This document shows, piece after piece, positions 1-7,849 of a stretch of DNA of 64,000 bases (positions are counted from its first letter, which is position 1; the number at the start of each line of letters is the position of its first letter). The notes beneath the pieces were generated by a model. It ran no database searches and was not told the origin of the DNA. It was given only the letters and a program-made list of their open reading frames with translations. This DNA is from Bacillus sp. SORGH_AS_0510 (GTDB lineage: Bacteria; Bacillota; Bacilli; Bacillales; Cytobacillaceae). The stretch is from the NCBI RefSeq assembly GCF_030818775.1, contig NZ_JAUTAU010000001.1, positions 2,236,001-2,300,000 of the forward strand. Direction: 5' to 3'. The translations under genes were made by a program, and so were the position numbers.

Positions 1-460
1 TCACGTCAATTTGTGAATATTGCATATCAATATTTTTAGGAATTCTTACTTCAAGCATATTGTCCTTATAGTTTGCAGTTGCACCTTTCTTTTTTACAAT
101 AGCTGGTAGGGTAATAATATGTTTATCATCATGATTGGGGACATGTTCAACAATGAGCTGATTGGTTGTATGATAAATACGAAGATTTTTAATCCAATCT
201 TCATGTTTAACCGGTATGCGAACAAAGACAAAATCATGTGTTTCAAATGCAGAAGAGTTCAACCCACCTGTTCCTGTTTTTTGTTGAGTTACTTGTGACT
301 GGAAGCCATTGAAAAAATCTTGAGGATTCATACCAGACATATTTGAAGGCATGATTTTCCCCAATAAATCCTGAACATATTTATCAATTTCCTCAGGTTT
401 CATTTTTTGCATCTTATCTTTCATATCCTTATTAAAAGGGAAAATATTCCAGGGAAACAT
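1..460 (-). CDS. Hsp20/alpha-crystallin-like protein (3' end outside window)
   Basis: The ORF opens at ATG 460 (complement) after an AAAGGATG ribosome binding site and stays open to base 1, so about 153 codons are seen and the C-terminus is missing. The N-terminal half is hydrophilic and Met/Lys-rich (MFPWNIFPFNKDMKDKM). The second half resembles the beta-sandwich of small heat-shock-like proteins, with an FVFVRIPV segment and a later LEVRIPKNI segment. It lies immediately downstream of two GerPA/GerPF-like genes on the same strand. A similar GerP/Hsp20 pairing recurs at 45.2-46.1 kb, so a spore-coat or germination role is inferred. Family assignment is moderate because the sequence is divergent and incomplete. 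Confidence 0.6.
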   Translation of the reverse strand, partial: MFPWNIFPFNKDMKDKMQKMKPEEIDKYVQDLLGKIMPSNMSGMNPQDFFNGFQSQVTQQKTGTGGLNSSAFETHDFVFVRIPVKHEDWIKNLRIYHTTNQLIVEHVPNHDDKHIITLPAIVKKKGATANYKDNMLEVRIPKNIDMQYSQIDV

Positions 461-482
461 GACTATTCATCCTTTCAATGCA

Positions 483-725
483 TTAAAATTGATTAACAAT
501 TGGGGCAGATGGATTTGCAATTTGGTCCTGATCACTTATATCCGTATCGGCGACACCATTAGTCGAGAAGGAAGAACTTGGGGATAAATCTCCAAGAGCC
601 ATATTTGTGCCTACCCATTTTGTGTTTGCAGTATGGCTATTGTGGACCGCAGGGCCTAAAGAAATATTGGCATTATTGGCTATGGAATTAGTTTTGATAT
701 TAAAAATATTTATTTGAAAAGGCAT
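483..725 (-). CDS. GerPA/GerPF-family spore germination protein
   Basis: This 80-residue protein begins MPFQINIFNIKTNSI, the hydrophobic opening typical of GerPA/GerPF proteins, which in Bacillus help germinants pass the spore coat. The middle has the family pattern of a small-residue-rich NISLGPAVHNSHTANTK stretch, followed by an acidic Asp-rich tail (DTDISDQDQIANP). It sits 15 bp downstream of a paralogue at 741-983 and 22 bp upstream of the Hsp20-like gene, so the three probably form one late-sporulation operon. Which GerP subunit it corresponds to cannot be decided here. Confidence 0.8.
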   Translation of the reverse strand: MPFQINIFNIKTNSIANNANISLGPAVHNSHTANTKWVGTNMALGDLSPSSSFSTNGVADTDISDQDQIANPSAPIVNQF

Positions 726-740
726 GGATTTTCAGTCCTT

Positions 741-983
741 TTACATTTGATTGGAAACAACGTTTGCTGGATTAGCAATATCTCCCATGTCATTTACATC
801 TGGATCAATAAACACATTCTCCATAGCAGCAGTTGGTGGAGCAAAGTCTCCAAAGGACGCATTTTGTCCTTGTGATTTTTGATTGGCAGTATGTGCATTA
901 TGAAGGGCTTCTCCGATGTTGACAGACCCGTTGTTAGAAACACTGTTTATTTTTAGGCTAAAAATATTTATTACAGTCTGCAT
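741..983 (-). CDS. GerPA/GerPF-family spore germination protein (paralogue)
   Basis: An 80-residue protein starting MQTVINIFSLKINSVSNNGSVNIGEALHNAHTANQK, clearly related to the neighbour at 483-725 in its start, its HNAHTAN core and its length. GerP proteins are small, probably coat-located and expressed late in sporulation under SigK. It appears to be the first gene of the gerP-like/Hsp20-like cluster running leftward off the window. A GGATGTGACAGG segment just before ATG 983 may serve as the ribosome binding site. Tandem duplication is the simplest explanation for the pair. Confidence 0.8.
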   Translation of the reverse strand: MQTVINIFSLKINSVSNNGSVNIGEALHNAHTANQKSQGQNASFGDFAPPTAAMENVFIDPDVNDMGDIANPANVVSNQM

Positions 984-1007
984 CCTGTCACATCCTTTAT
1001 TAATATT

Positions 1008-1040
1008 CCATCGAAGCCCCTGGGCATAAGGCTCCGATGG
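1008..1040. repeat. Intergenic inverted repeat
   Basis: CCATCGAAGCC at 1008-1018 is an imperfect inverted match (one mismatch) of GGCTCCGATGG at 1030-1040, with an 11-nt loop. It lies between the divergent gerP-like and SDR genes, so it is not a terminator for either one. No T-run follows. An operator or an mRNA 5' hairpin is possible. Confidence 0.45.
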
Positions 1041-1200
1041 TGTTACCTCATACTATGCAGTTCATTGCCCATCCGTTATTACTTATTAAGATAATCCCAT
1101 TTTCACTACTGGGCACAATTGATTAAAGTTTAATATTTGCATATATATTTGATTCTTTTTAACATATAGTATAGAGAAGGATTCTAATCATAGAGAGGTA

Positions 1201-1974
1201 ATGTTTGTGAATAAAAAAACGGCTTTGATTACAGGTGGAGCTTCTGGCATTGGTAAAAAAACAGCAATCCATCTAGCAGAAAAAGGATATCAACTTGTGA
1301 TCAACTACCGAAATAGTGAATCAGAGGCACTTTCCTTAGTAAAACAATTGAAAGAATACTATGGGACAAAAAGTATAGCGGTTCAGGGAGATATAGCTAT
1401 AGAGGAGGATTGTGATCGAATTGTAAGGGATGCATTCTCAGCCTTTTCAACCATTGATGTTTTAATACATAATGCTGGACCCTACATACATGAAAGAAAA
1501 AAGCTGACTGAATATTCGTTTGAGGAATGGAATTATCTATTAAATGGGAACTTAACAGCAGTTTTTTATTTATCTAAATTAATTATTCCAACAATGCGTA
1601 AACAGAATTGGGGAAGAATTATTACACTAGGTTATGATCGGGTGGAAACTGCACCTGGGTGGGTTTATCGGTCTGCTTTTGCAGCAGCAAAAGCTGGATT
1701 AGCTTCATTAACAAGAACAATGGCAATGGAGGAAGCAGAATTCGGAATCACGGTTAATATGGTCTGTCCAGGAGATATAACAAGTGAATGGAAGGAAAAA
1801 AATATTGAAGAGGCCATTGGTGCTATGCATGGCTCGATAGGAAGGCAAGGAACAGGAGAGGACATTGCGAGAGTAATTGCCTTTTTAACAGATGAAAAAT
1901 CCGACTATATGACAGGAAGTATAATACCTGTTACCGGTGGGGTAGATGTTTTGGGAAAGATAAAAAAATCTTAG
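1201..1974 (+). CDS. SDR-family oxidoreductase with altered catalytic residues
   Basis: A 257-residue Rossmann protein of the short-chain dehydrogenase/reductase family. The NAD(P)-binding TGGASGIG motif is at residues 11-18, NAG at 91-93 and the helix-4 Asn in NLTAVF near 117. The usual YxxxK catalytic motif reads F160-A-A-A-K164, so the Tyr is replaced by Phe, and the usual Ser position 13 residues earlier is Arg. The fold should be intact, but classical SDR chemistry is doubtful unless Tyr156 (VYRS) substitutes. FabG-like ketoacyl reductases are the closest general class. It is preceded by a short leader with GAGAGGTA at 1193-1200 and is monocistronic. Confidence 0.8.
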   Translation: MFVNKKTALITGGASGIGKKTAIHLAEKGYQLVINYRNSESEALSLVKQLKEYYGTKSIAVQGDIAIEEDCDRIVRDAFSAFSTIDVLIHNAGPYIHERKKLTEYSFEEWNYLLNGNLTAVFYLSKLIIPTMRKQNWGRIITLGYDRVETAPGWVYRSAFAAAKAGLASLTRTMAMEEAEFGITVNMVCPGDITSEWKEKNIEEAIGAMHGSIGRQGTGEDIARVIAFLTDEKSDYMTGSIIPVTGGVDVLGKIKKS

Positions 1975-2072
1975 TTTATGGCCCAATTTTTTGAACAATT
2001 TGATTTTCCCGAATGAAAACAACTCCTTTTGTGGATAATAGAAAGTAATCATCCATGAAAGGAGCAAAGAAT

Positions 2073-2231
2073 ATGAGTTTTAATATCAACAGAATTAATC
2101 CTAATCAAACACAAGTTTTTTTTCATGATGGTCGTTTTGAAACGTTAACAAATGAGGAATTAGATGATTTTTTGCTCCAAATGGGAATCACTGATGTCAA
2201 TGAAAGTTTAGAACAAAATGTAACGGACTAA
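2073..2231 (+). CDS. Small uncharacterised protein, 52 aa
   Basis: ATG 2073 follows AAAGGAGCAAAG, a strong ribosome binding site. The product (MSFNINRINPNQTQVFFHDG...) is hydrophilic and ends in an acidic helix-forming segment (TNEELDDFLLQMGITDVNESL). No family is recognised. It ends just before a strong bidirectional terminator shared with the convergent GNAT gene. The ribosome binding site, length and terminator make it a credible gene. Confidence 0.6.
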   Translation: MSFNINRINPNQTQVFFHDGRFETLTNEELDDFLLQMGITDVNESLEQNVTD

Positions 2232-2248
2232 TATGACTACTAATAGAA

Positions 2249-2283
2249 AAAGCAATCGGTATGAACCGATTGCTTTATTTTTA
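2249..2283. terminator. Bidirectional rho-independent terminator
   Basis: AGCAATCGGT and ACCGATTGCT form a 10-bp stem around a short loop, followed by TTATTTTT on the plus strand and preceded by an A-rich run that acts as the U-tract on the minus strand. It separates the small plus-strand gene ending at 2231 from the convergent GNAT gene. Confidence 0.85.
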
Positions 2284-2841
2284 TGCTTCCAGGAGCTGCT
2301 GGTCGTCTGTTTGTGATATTCCATTTCGTAACAGATAGAGAGTGTATAAGTCTTTTGGAATTTCATATATATCATATATTTCATCATTCATATTTAACTG
2401 GTCATAAATATTTTTTCTCGTATCATTGGCTTTCACTACATAGGGAAGTTTTTCTGCTGCTTTAATTGAACGTATGTTTACTTTTCGAATACGCATAAAG
2501 ACAGTTTCAATTCCCATTTCATAAAAAAGCTCTTTAAAAAAGGCGTCTTTAGCTGGGCTATTGTAACCTTTGCCATGGTATGGCTTACCAAGCCATGTCC
2601 CTAAAAATCCCGCATTATCTTCAATGTCGAATAAATTAATCGTTCCAATAGGAGATCCCCATTCATCAAGAATGGTTCTAGAAATTAATTCACCGCGCTC
2701 TTCGGCTTCAATGGTTTGTTTTGTAATAAATATGAATTCTTCATAAGAATCCGCTTTATGACGTACGAAAGGGAAGACATCTGGATGCGTCATTAGTTCG
2801 TATAAAGTGTGGCTGTCATGAAGATCACGTTTCTTAAGCAT
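2281..2841 (-). CDS. GNAT-family N-acetyltransferase
   Basis: ATG 2841 has GGAGGG at the right spacing and gives a 186-residue protein (MLKKRDLHDS...). An in-frame upstream ATG at 2874 lacks such a site. The acetyl-CoA-binding signature is seen in LGKPYHGKGYNSPAKDAFF (a Q/RxxGxG-like loop), preceded by the strand IGTINLFDIEDNAGFLGTW. It resembles RimJ/RimL-type enzymes, but the substrate is unknown. Its 5' region contains an unusual tRNA-like T-arm motif and a long hairpin (2889-2976), which suggests leader-based control. Confidence 0.75.
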   Translation of the reverse strand: MLKKRDLHDSHTLYELMTHPDVFPFVRHKADSYEEFIFITKQTIEAEERGELISRTILDEWGSPIGTINLFDIEDNAGFLGTWLGKPYHGKGYNSPAKDAFFKELFYEMGIETVFMRIRKVNIRSIKAAEKLPYVVKANDTRKNIYDQLNMNDEIYDIYEIPKDLYTLYLLRNGISQTDDQQLLEA

Positions 2842-2888
2842 GAATATCCCTCCATTAGGGCATACCGATCCCATGTCAAAAGAAGCGG

Positions 2889-2937
2889 CCCACCCTCGAA
2901 ATTTTTTATATAGTTACTTAAAAAATTTCGGGGTGGG
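2889..2937 (-). repeat. Long near-perfect hairpin in the GNAT leader
   Basis: The arm at 2889-2908 pairs with 2919-2937 over 19 bp with a single bulged base, across a 10-nt loop. The GC part (CCCACCC) and the AT part (CGAAATTTTTT) are both mirrored. On the minus strand it lies between the tRNA-like motif and the GNAT start codon. Its CCCAC strand is also the 3' strand of the T-arm-like hairpin at 2933-2949, so the two structures exclude each other. Confidence 0.7.
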
Positions 2938-2976
2938 AATCGAACCCACTAGAACCAGTGAAACTGGTGGCGCACC
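2933..2976 (-). ncRNA. tRNA-like element with T-arm motif (candidate structured RNA)
   Basis: Read on the minus strand, 2949-2933 is GTGGG-TTCGATT-CCCAC, a perfect 5-bp tRNA T-arm with the canonical TTCGA loop. Just before it come a hairpin ACCAG/CTGGT with a 5-nt loop (2954-2968) and an overlapping GGTG/CACC hairpin (2966-2976). No matching 5' acceptor strand, D-arm or anticodon arm was found, so it is not a normal tRNA. It could be a pseudo-tRNA, a tRNA-mimicking leader of the downstream GNAT gene, or a remnant attachment site from an element that once integrated in a tRNA 3' end. Confidence 0.45.
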
Positions 2977-3145
2977 ATTTGCCTTCCCTATATCATTTTT
3001 TTGTTAATGGATTTATGTGTAAACCCCCAAATTAGTTGATTCCTAAACGGTCTCACTTAGAGTATGATACAAGAAAAAATGAAAAAAAGAAATAGTTTTT
3101 TTGGTGGAATTTCGATAATATTTTTTACCAATTTTCAACAAAATT

Positions 3146-4273
3146 CTACGTTTCCATATACACCATTTCTCCACCAATCATCGTCCATCGTGTCTTCGCT
3201 AAGTAATGGAAGGGGTGATGACTCCAAAGTACTAAATCAGCATTTTTGCCTGTTTCAATACTGCCAACATTTTTGTCGATTTTCAAATTTTTAGCGGGGA
3301 GAATAGTAATCCCTTCTAAGGCTTTTTGCTCAGATAATCCTTCCCGTACAGCAATACCGGCACAGATATTTAAATATTGAATAGGTGTATAGGGATGGTC
3401 TGTCGTAATGGATACTTCTACACCATGATTAGTAAGCTCTTGATACGTTTTCCAAGTCTTATTCTTTAACTCGACCTTAGATCTACGTGTTAAAGTCGGT
3501 CCTACAGATACCTTTAAATTTAATCCGGAAAGTTCATTAGCAATTAAGTGACCCTCTGTACAGTGTTCTATTCGTAAGTCCAAATCAAATTCCTCTGCAA
3601 AGCGCAGAGCAGAAATAATATCATCAGCCCTGTGGGCATGTATTCTAACAGGGATTTCCCGATTAAGTGCCATAACAATTGGGGCTATACGAAGATCTTC
3701 AGGAGTATCTGTATGAATTGCTTTATAAAAAGCTTCTCTCAGCATTCCCATAATCCCCATTCTTGTAATTGAATCGCTATTCCCATGACTGTGTATCCGT
3801 TTAGGATTTTCCCCTAAAGCGATCTTTAGTCCTGCGATCTCCTGGACAATCATCTTCTTGATATTTTTTCCTGTGGTTTTGATGACAGAGGTCGTCCCGC
3901 CAATGACGTTCGCACTTCCTGGCATAATGTGTACTGTGGTGATACCGCTTCTTATAGCATCATTAAATCCTTGATCTAATGGATATACTCCATCCATAGC
4001 CCGAATATGAGGGGTTAAAGCTTCTGCTGTTTCATTTGCATCATTTCCTGCCCAACCAGTTCCTTCATCATAAAGACCTAAATGGGTGTGTACATCAATA
4101 AATCCAGGGAAAAGATACTGCTGTTGACAGTCAATCACTTTAATATTGGAATCGACATCAAGACTTGTACCCACATCTTTAATTATTCCATTTTCAATCA
4201 GAACATCACCAGATTGAATAGGATTAGAGGTAATCGGATAAATGGTGGCATTTGTTAATAATATTTTTGTCAT
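3146..4273 (-). CDS. Amidohydrolase-family metal-dependent hydrolase
   Basis: This 375-residue protein has the amidohydrolase layout: an N-terminal beta domain, then the metal-binding DVHTHLG motif (about residues 60-66), further His residues in RIHAHRADD and RIEHCTEGH, and the TTDHPYTP aspartate near the C-terminus. The tail NADLVLWSHHPFH matches the closing beta-sandwich of imidazolonepropionase/dihydroorotase-like enzymes. The substrate is unknown. A GAAAGG site precedes ATG 4273. It is monocistronic and transcribed toward the tRNA-like element. Confidence 0.8.
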   Translation of the reverse strand: MTKILLTNATIYPITSNPIQSGDVLIENGIIKDVGTSLDVDSNIKVIDCQQQYLFPGFIDVHTHLGLYDEGTGWAGNDANETAEALTPHIRAMDGVYPLDQGFNDAIRSGITTVHIMPGSANVIGGTTSVIKTTGKNIKKMIVQEIAGLKIALGENPKRIHSHGNSDSITRMGIMGMLREAFYKAIHTDTPEDLRIAPIVMALNREIPVRIHAHRADDIISALRFAEEFDLDLRIEHCTEGHLIANELSGLNLKVSVGPTLTRRSKVELKNKTWKTYQELTNHGVEVSITTDHPYTPIQYLNICAGIAVREGLSEQKALEGITILPAKNLKIDKNVGSIETGKNADLVLWSHHPFHYLAKTRWTMIGGEMVYMET

Positions 4274-4460
4274 AATAAAACCTTTCTTATCGTTGATAAT
4301 GTATTTTATCTATTTTAGCAACAGATGTGCCTAAGGAAAAGCATGAAATTGTTTGTATAATTATATTTTTTTGATTTCTTTAGATTTTTGAAACATTTTG
4401 TAGGGTAGAGCGTAAATAAATAACAAGGTTCAAATTAATATTTAATTGGGGGAAATGAAA

Positions 4461-4784
4461 ATGGCAAAAAGTGATGAAAGACTGTATGCAGCTGGGATTT
4501 ATGTACTAAGCTTATTTTTTCCAGTATTGGCTCCATTAATCATTTGGTTGCTGAAGAGAGAGCAATCATCATTTATTGATTATCACGGTAAAGAATATTT
4601 TAACTTTTTCATTTCGTATACAGTGTATTTCATTATTAGCGGATTATTAATGATTGTTCTAATTGGATTCATTACTACACCTATCCTAGGGGTCATGCTG
4701 CTTGTATTTACAATAATTGCCGCAGTAAAAGCGTATGAAGGTAATGATTATCGATTCCCTTTAATATTCAGGATAATCAAATAA
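4461..4784 (+). CDS. DUF4870-type small membrane protein
   Basis: GGGGGA at 4448-4453 positions ATG 4461 as the start, rather than the upstream in-frame TTG 4446. The product is about 107 residues with three hydrophobic segments. The family hallmarks are an early YVLSLFFPVLAPLIIWLLKRE segment, then SFIDYHGKEYFNFFISY and a C-terminal AVKAYEGNDYRFPLIFRII. DUF4870 proteins are integral membrane proteins of unknown function. A terminator follows directly, so it is a single-gene unit. Confidence 0.8.
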   Translation: MAKSDERLYAAGIYVLSLFFPVLAPLIIWLLKREQSSFIDYHGKEYFNFFISYTVYFIISGLLMIVLIGFITTPILGVMLLVFTIIAAVKAYEGNDYRFPLIFRIIK

Positions 4785-4789
4785 TTATG

Positions 4790-4830
4790 TATTACCCGAC
4801 AAGATTTTTGTCGGGGTAACTTCTTTTTAT
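4790..4830 (+). terminator. Rho-independent terminator
   Basis: TTACCCGACAA pairs with TTGTCGGGGTAA around a short loop and is followed by CTTCTTTTT, just downstream of the DUF4870-type gene. Confidence 0.8.
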
Positions 4831-4877
4831 AGTACAATAGTCACAGGAATAAAAAAACAATGGAAGGAGGAATAAGA

Positions 4878-5075
4878 ATGGATTCTATCGTAAGTAATCT
4901 TCCCATTATTGCACCAATCCTTATTATCCAGCTTATTTTAATTGTTGTTGCCATTATCGATTTAGTTAGGATTGAGAAAACCAATGGGCCGAAATGGTTA
5001 TGGGTCATTATCATCCTATTCATAAATATAATTGGACCAATTTTATACTTTGTGATTGGAAGGAGAAATAACTAA
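4878..5075 (+). CDS. PLDc_N-domain small membrane protein (YxlE-like)
   Basis: ATG 4878 follows GGAGGAATAA, giving 65 residues with two membrane helices and the PLDc_N pattern (KTNGPKWLWVIIILFINIIGPILYFVIGRR). Its stop codon overlaps the start of the ABC ATPase (TAATG), so the two are translationally coupled. In B. subtilis, YxlE is a similar protein next to the YxlF/YxlG ABC transporter in the sigY operon. Here sigY, yxlC and yxlD are absent. It probably supports or modulates the transporter. Confidence 0.75.
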   Translation: MDSIVSNLPIIAPILIIQLILIVVAIIDLVRIEKTNGPKWLWVIIILFINIIGPILYFVIGRRNN

Positions 5076-5983
5076 TGTCTCTTGTTCAAATACGTGGATT
5101 AAAAAAGAATTTCCAAGGGACGGAAGTGATAAAAGGCCTGAACTTTACATTAGAAAAAGGGAAATGTATCGCCCTTTTAGGTCCAAATGGTGCAGGTAAA
5201 ACTACTACACTAAGAATGCTATCTGGGTTAATGGGACCTACAGAGGGAACCATTATCTTTAGTGAAGCTAGAAAAGGGAAAGACATACGGCACTTAATTG
5301 GCTATCTTCCGCAATTTCCAGTGTTTTACGATTGGATGACCGGATATGAGTTTTTATCTTATACTGGTAGATTGGCTGGATTAACTGCCAAAAGAGCAAA
5401 GGAACGATCAATAGAACTACTAGAGCTTGTTGGAATTATTGATGCAAAAAATAGAAGGATTGGAAAATACTCCGGCGGAATGAAGCAAAGATTAGGCATT
5501 GCTCAGGCTTTGATCCACCGTCCACAGCTCATCATGCTGGATGAACCAGTTTCTGCATTAGATCCAATTGGAAGAAGAGAAGTATTGGATCTTCTTGAGG
5601 CAATAAGGAAGGATACAACCATTCTATTCTCAACACATATTTTAAGCGATGCTGAAGAGGTGTGTGACGAAATTCTGTTTTTACATAAAGGGGAAATTGT
5701 CGAAGCAGGTACTATGGCAGAATTACGTGATCGTTATCAGCAAGCTAAAATAGATTTATATTTTAGGGGTAAGGCGGATGAATATTCTTCCATCTTTTCA
5801 AACCAGGAGTTAACACTTTCTATAATGAATGAAGGAAATAAGATGAGCCTATATGTAACAGATATAGATCTTGCCAGGTCGACTTTTCTGAAGTTAATTT
5901 CTGAACAAAACCTGCCGCTTGAGAAATTTGAAATTAGCAGTATGAGCCTTGAAGATGTGTTTATGAAGGTGGTGGGGAAATGA
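5075..5983 (+). CDS. yxlF: ABC transporter ATP-binding protein (YxlF-like)
   Basis: A 302-residue ATPase with Walker A GPNGAGKTT (about 36-44), Q-loop PQFPVF, signature SGGMKQR, Walker B LIMLDEP and the H-loop STHILSD. The C-terminal 90 residues form the accessory domain seen in CcmA/DrrA-type export ATPases. It overlaps both the PLDc_N gene and the permease gene by a few bases, so the three form one tightly coupled operon. It should energise export through the permease at 5980-6759. The substrate is unknown. B. subtilis YxlF is the nearest recognised counterpart. Confidence 0.85.
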   Translation: MSLVQIRGLKKNFQGTEVIKGLNFTLEKGKCIALLGPNGAGKTTTLRMLSGLMGPTEGTIIFSEARKGKDIRHLIGYLPQFPVFYDWMTGYEFLSYTGRLAGLTAKRAKERSIELLELVGIIDAKNRRIGKYSGGMKQRLGIAQALIHRPQLIMLDEPVSALDPIGRREVLDLLEAIRKDTTILFSTHILSDAEEVCDEILFLHKGEIVEAGTMAELRDRYQQAKIDLYFRGKADEYSSIFSNQELTLSIMNEGNKMSLYVTDIDLARSTFLKLISEQNLPLEKFEISSMSLEDVFMKVVGK

Positions 5984-6759
5984 ATCAATGGATGATCTTG
6001 CTTCGCAAAGAACTCTTGGAAATGTGGAGAAACTTTAAATGGATTTGGGTGCCAATTACCTTTATTTTATTAGGTGTTCAGAAGCCATTAACCTCATATT
6101 ATATGGAGGATATTTTAGACTCGTTTGGCAATCTTCCTGAAGGGGCTAAAATTGTCATCCCTAAACCATCTGCTGCGGAGGTCTTAGTTCAAAGTCTATC
6201 AGAATATACTTCTCTAGGAATTTTAATCATAGTTCTATCGACAATGGGAATTATTGCTGCAGAAAGGAAAAGTGGTGTAGCAGCTATGATTCTAGTAAAA
6301 CCTGTTTCCTATCTTTCTTTTGTAACTGCCAAATGGATGGGTGCTATCATGTTAGTATGGTTCTCTTTTTTTGTGGGTTACTTAGCTACATGGTATTACA
6401 CTGGTATTCTGTTTGATTGGATTTCATTTAATGAGTTCATCCAATCGTTTTTACTATATGCTCTATGGCTAACGGTTGTCTTAACCATAACTATTTTCTT
6501 CAGTGCATTACTTTTAACACCGGGGATTGCTGCATTTAGTTCATTGGCAGTTGTTATTGTTTTTAGTTTGGTGAGTAGCACTCTATCTAATCGCCTCCAA
6601 TGGAGCCCTGCACAACTAACCGGCTACGCTAATGAACTACTGATTAAACAAGGGATTTCAGACTATATTTTGCCTGCAAGTCTAACCGCTGTTGTTTGCA
6701 TAATTATTCTTTTATTCCTAAGTGTGTATGCGTTTAGGAAAAAAGAGCTCGCTGTCTAA
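5980..6759 (+). CDS. yxlG: ABC transporter permease (YxlG-like)
   Basis: A 259-residue ABC-2 type permease with about six hydrophobic segments, beginning MNQWMILLRKELLEMWRNFKWIW, the amphipathic lead-in common to NosY/YxlG-type permeases. A large loop after the first helix (SFGNLPEGAKIVIPKPSAAE) is probably extracytoplasmic. It overlaps the ATPase stop codon by 4 bp (ATGA). The length matches B. subtilis YxlG closely. It forms the channel of the exporter. Confidence 0.8.
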   Translation: MNQWMILLRKELLEMWRNFKWIWVPITFILLGVQKPLTSYYMEDILDSFGNLPEGAKIVIPKPSAAEVLVQSLSEYTSLGILIIVLSTMGIIAAERKSGVAAMILVKPVSYLSFVTAKWMGAIMLVWFSFFVGYLATWYYTGILFDWISFNEFIQSFLLYALWLTVVLTITIFFSALLLTPGIAAFSSLAVVIVFSLVSSTLSNRLQWSPAQLTGYANELLIKQGISDYILPASLTAVVCIIILLFLSVYAFRKKELAV

Positions 6760-6883
6760 AGGTGGAAAGTGGTAGGAATAGAACGCTTTTAATAAAAGTC
6801 TTTTCGTTAGGCAAAATTTCTTTCATGGTCTATAATGACTATTATTGGAATTTGCATTGGTAGAAAGAAGGGACGAAGCAACC

Positions 6884-7738
6884 ATGTTAAATCAAGTTGG
6901 CTTGGTTTTAGAGGGGGGCGGGATGCGTGGAGTTTATACCGCTGGAATCCTTGAATATTTTTTAGATCAGGATTTATTTTTCCCGTATGTTATTGGTGTT
7001 TCAGCAGGTGCTTGTAATGCAGCCTCTTATTTGTCAAAACAAAAAGGAAGAAATAAGACCGTTACAGTAAAGTATGCTTCTGACCCAAGGTATATATCTT
7101 GGAAAAATTATTTTAAGAACCGCCAGTTTTTTGGAATGGACTTTATATTTGATGAGATTCCAAATAAACATGTTCCATATCATTATGATGAATTTTATAA
7201 CAACCCTACTGAATTTGTAGTGGGAACAACTGACTGCCATACTGGTGAGCCGGTTTATTTTAACAAGAAGGAATATGGGAATGATTTACTTTCTGTTCTA
7301 AGAGCATCTAGCTCATTACCCTTTATTGCTCCAGAAGTACAATTTCAGGAAAGAATCTTGCTTGATGGAGGAATAAGTGATCCTATTCCAATTAAAAAAG
7401 CACAACAGGATGGGTTCCAAAAAAATATTGTCGTTCTAACAAGGAATGAAGGATATATCAAGAAACCTTCAAAATTTCATTTTCTTGTTGATCGAAAGTA
7501 TCCGGAATACAAAGGGTTGCAACAGGCATTAAGGAATCGTTATCAAACATATAATGATACTTTAACCTACTTAGAAGAGGAAGAAAAAGCGGGAAACGTA
7601 TTTATTATTCGTCCTGTACAGCCACTAAAAGTAGGTAGAATGGAAAGAAATCCTAAGAGGTTAGAAGAGTTATATAACCAAGGGTATGAAGATGCAAAAG
7701 CATCAATGTCATCTATCCGTGAATATATTAATATGTAA
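6884..7738 (+). CDS. Patatin-like phospholipase
   Basis: ATG 6884 follows AAGGGA. The longer reading from TTG 6845 has no ribosome binding site and starts at a TATAAT box (about 6831), so it is rejected. The 284-residue product shows the patatin pattern: oxyanion-hole glycines GLVLEGGGMRGVY, the nucleophile motif GVSAG with its Ser, and the catalytic Asp in DGGISDPIP. Members hydrolyse acyl esters of phospholipids using a Ser-Asp dyad. No signal peptide is visible, so it is probably cytosolic or peripheral. It is monocistronic. Confidence 0.85.
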   Translation: MLNQVGLVLEGGGMRGVYTAGILEYFLDQDLFFPYVIGVSAGACNAASYLSKQKGRNKTVTVKYASDPRYISWKNYFKNRQFFGMDFIFDEIPNKHVPYHYDEFYNNPTEFVVGTTDCHTGEPVYFNKKEYGNDLLSVLRASSSLPFIAPEVQFQERILLDGGISDPIPIKKAQQDGFQKNIVVLTRNEGYIKKPSKFHFLVDRKYPEYKGLQQALRNRYQTYNDTLTYLEEEEKAGNVFIIRPVQPLKVGRMERNPKRLEELYNQGYEDAKASMSSIREYINM

Positions 7739-7849
7739 GAGGAGAGGCATTATTGTCTCTTCTCTTTTTAGTTATACAAAAAACTTCTATCATTTTTTTC
7801 AGTCTAGTAAATAAACTAGTATAAGAGAAATGATAAGGAGTTATCTTTG

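Noticed and set aside
3064..3294. Plus-strand ORF opposite the amidohydrolase end
   Set aside because: It mostly overlaps a well-supported gene on the other strand and has no family resemblance.
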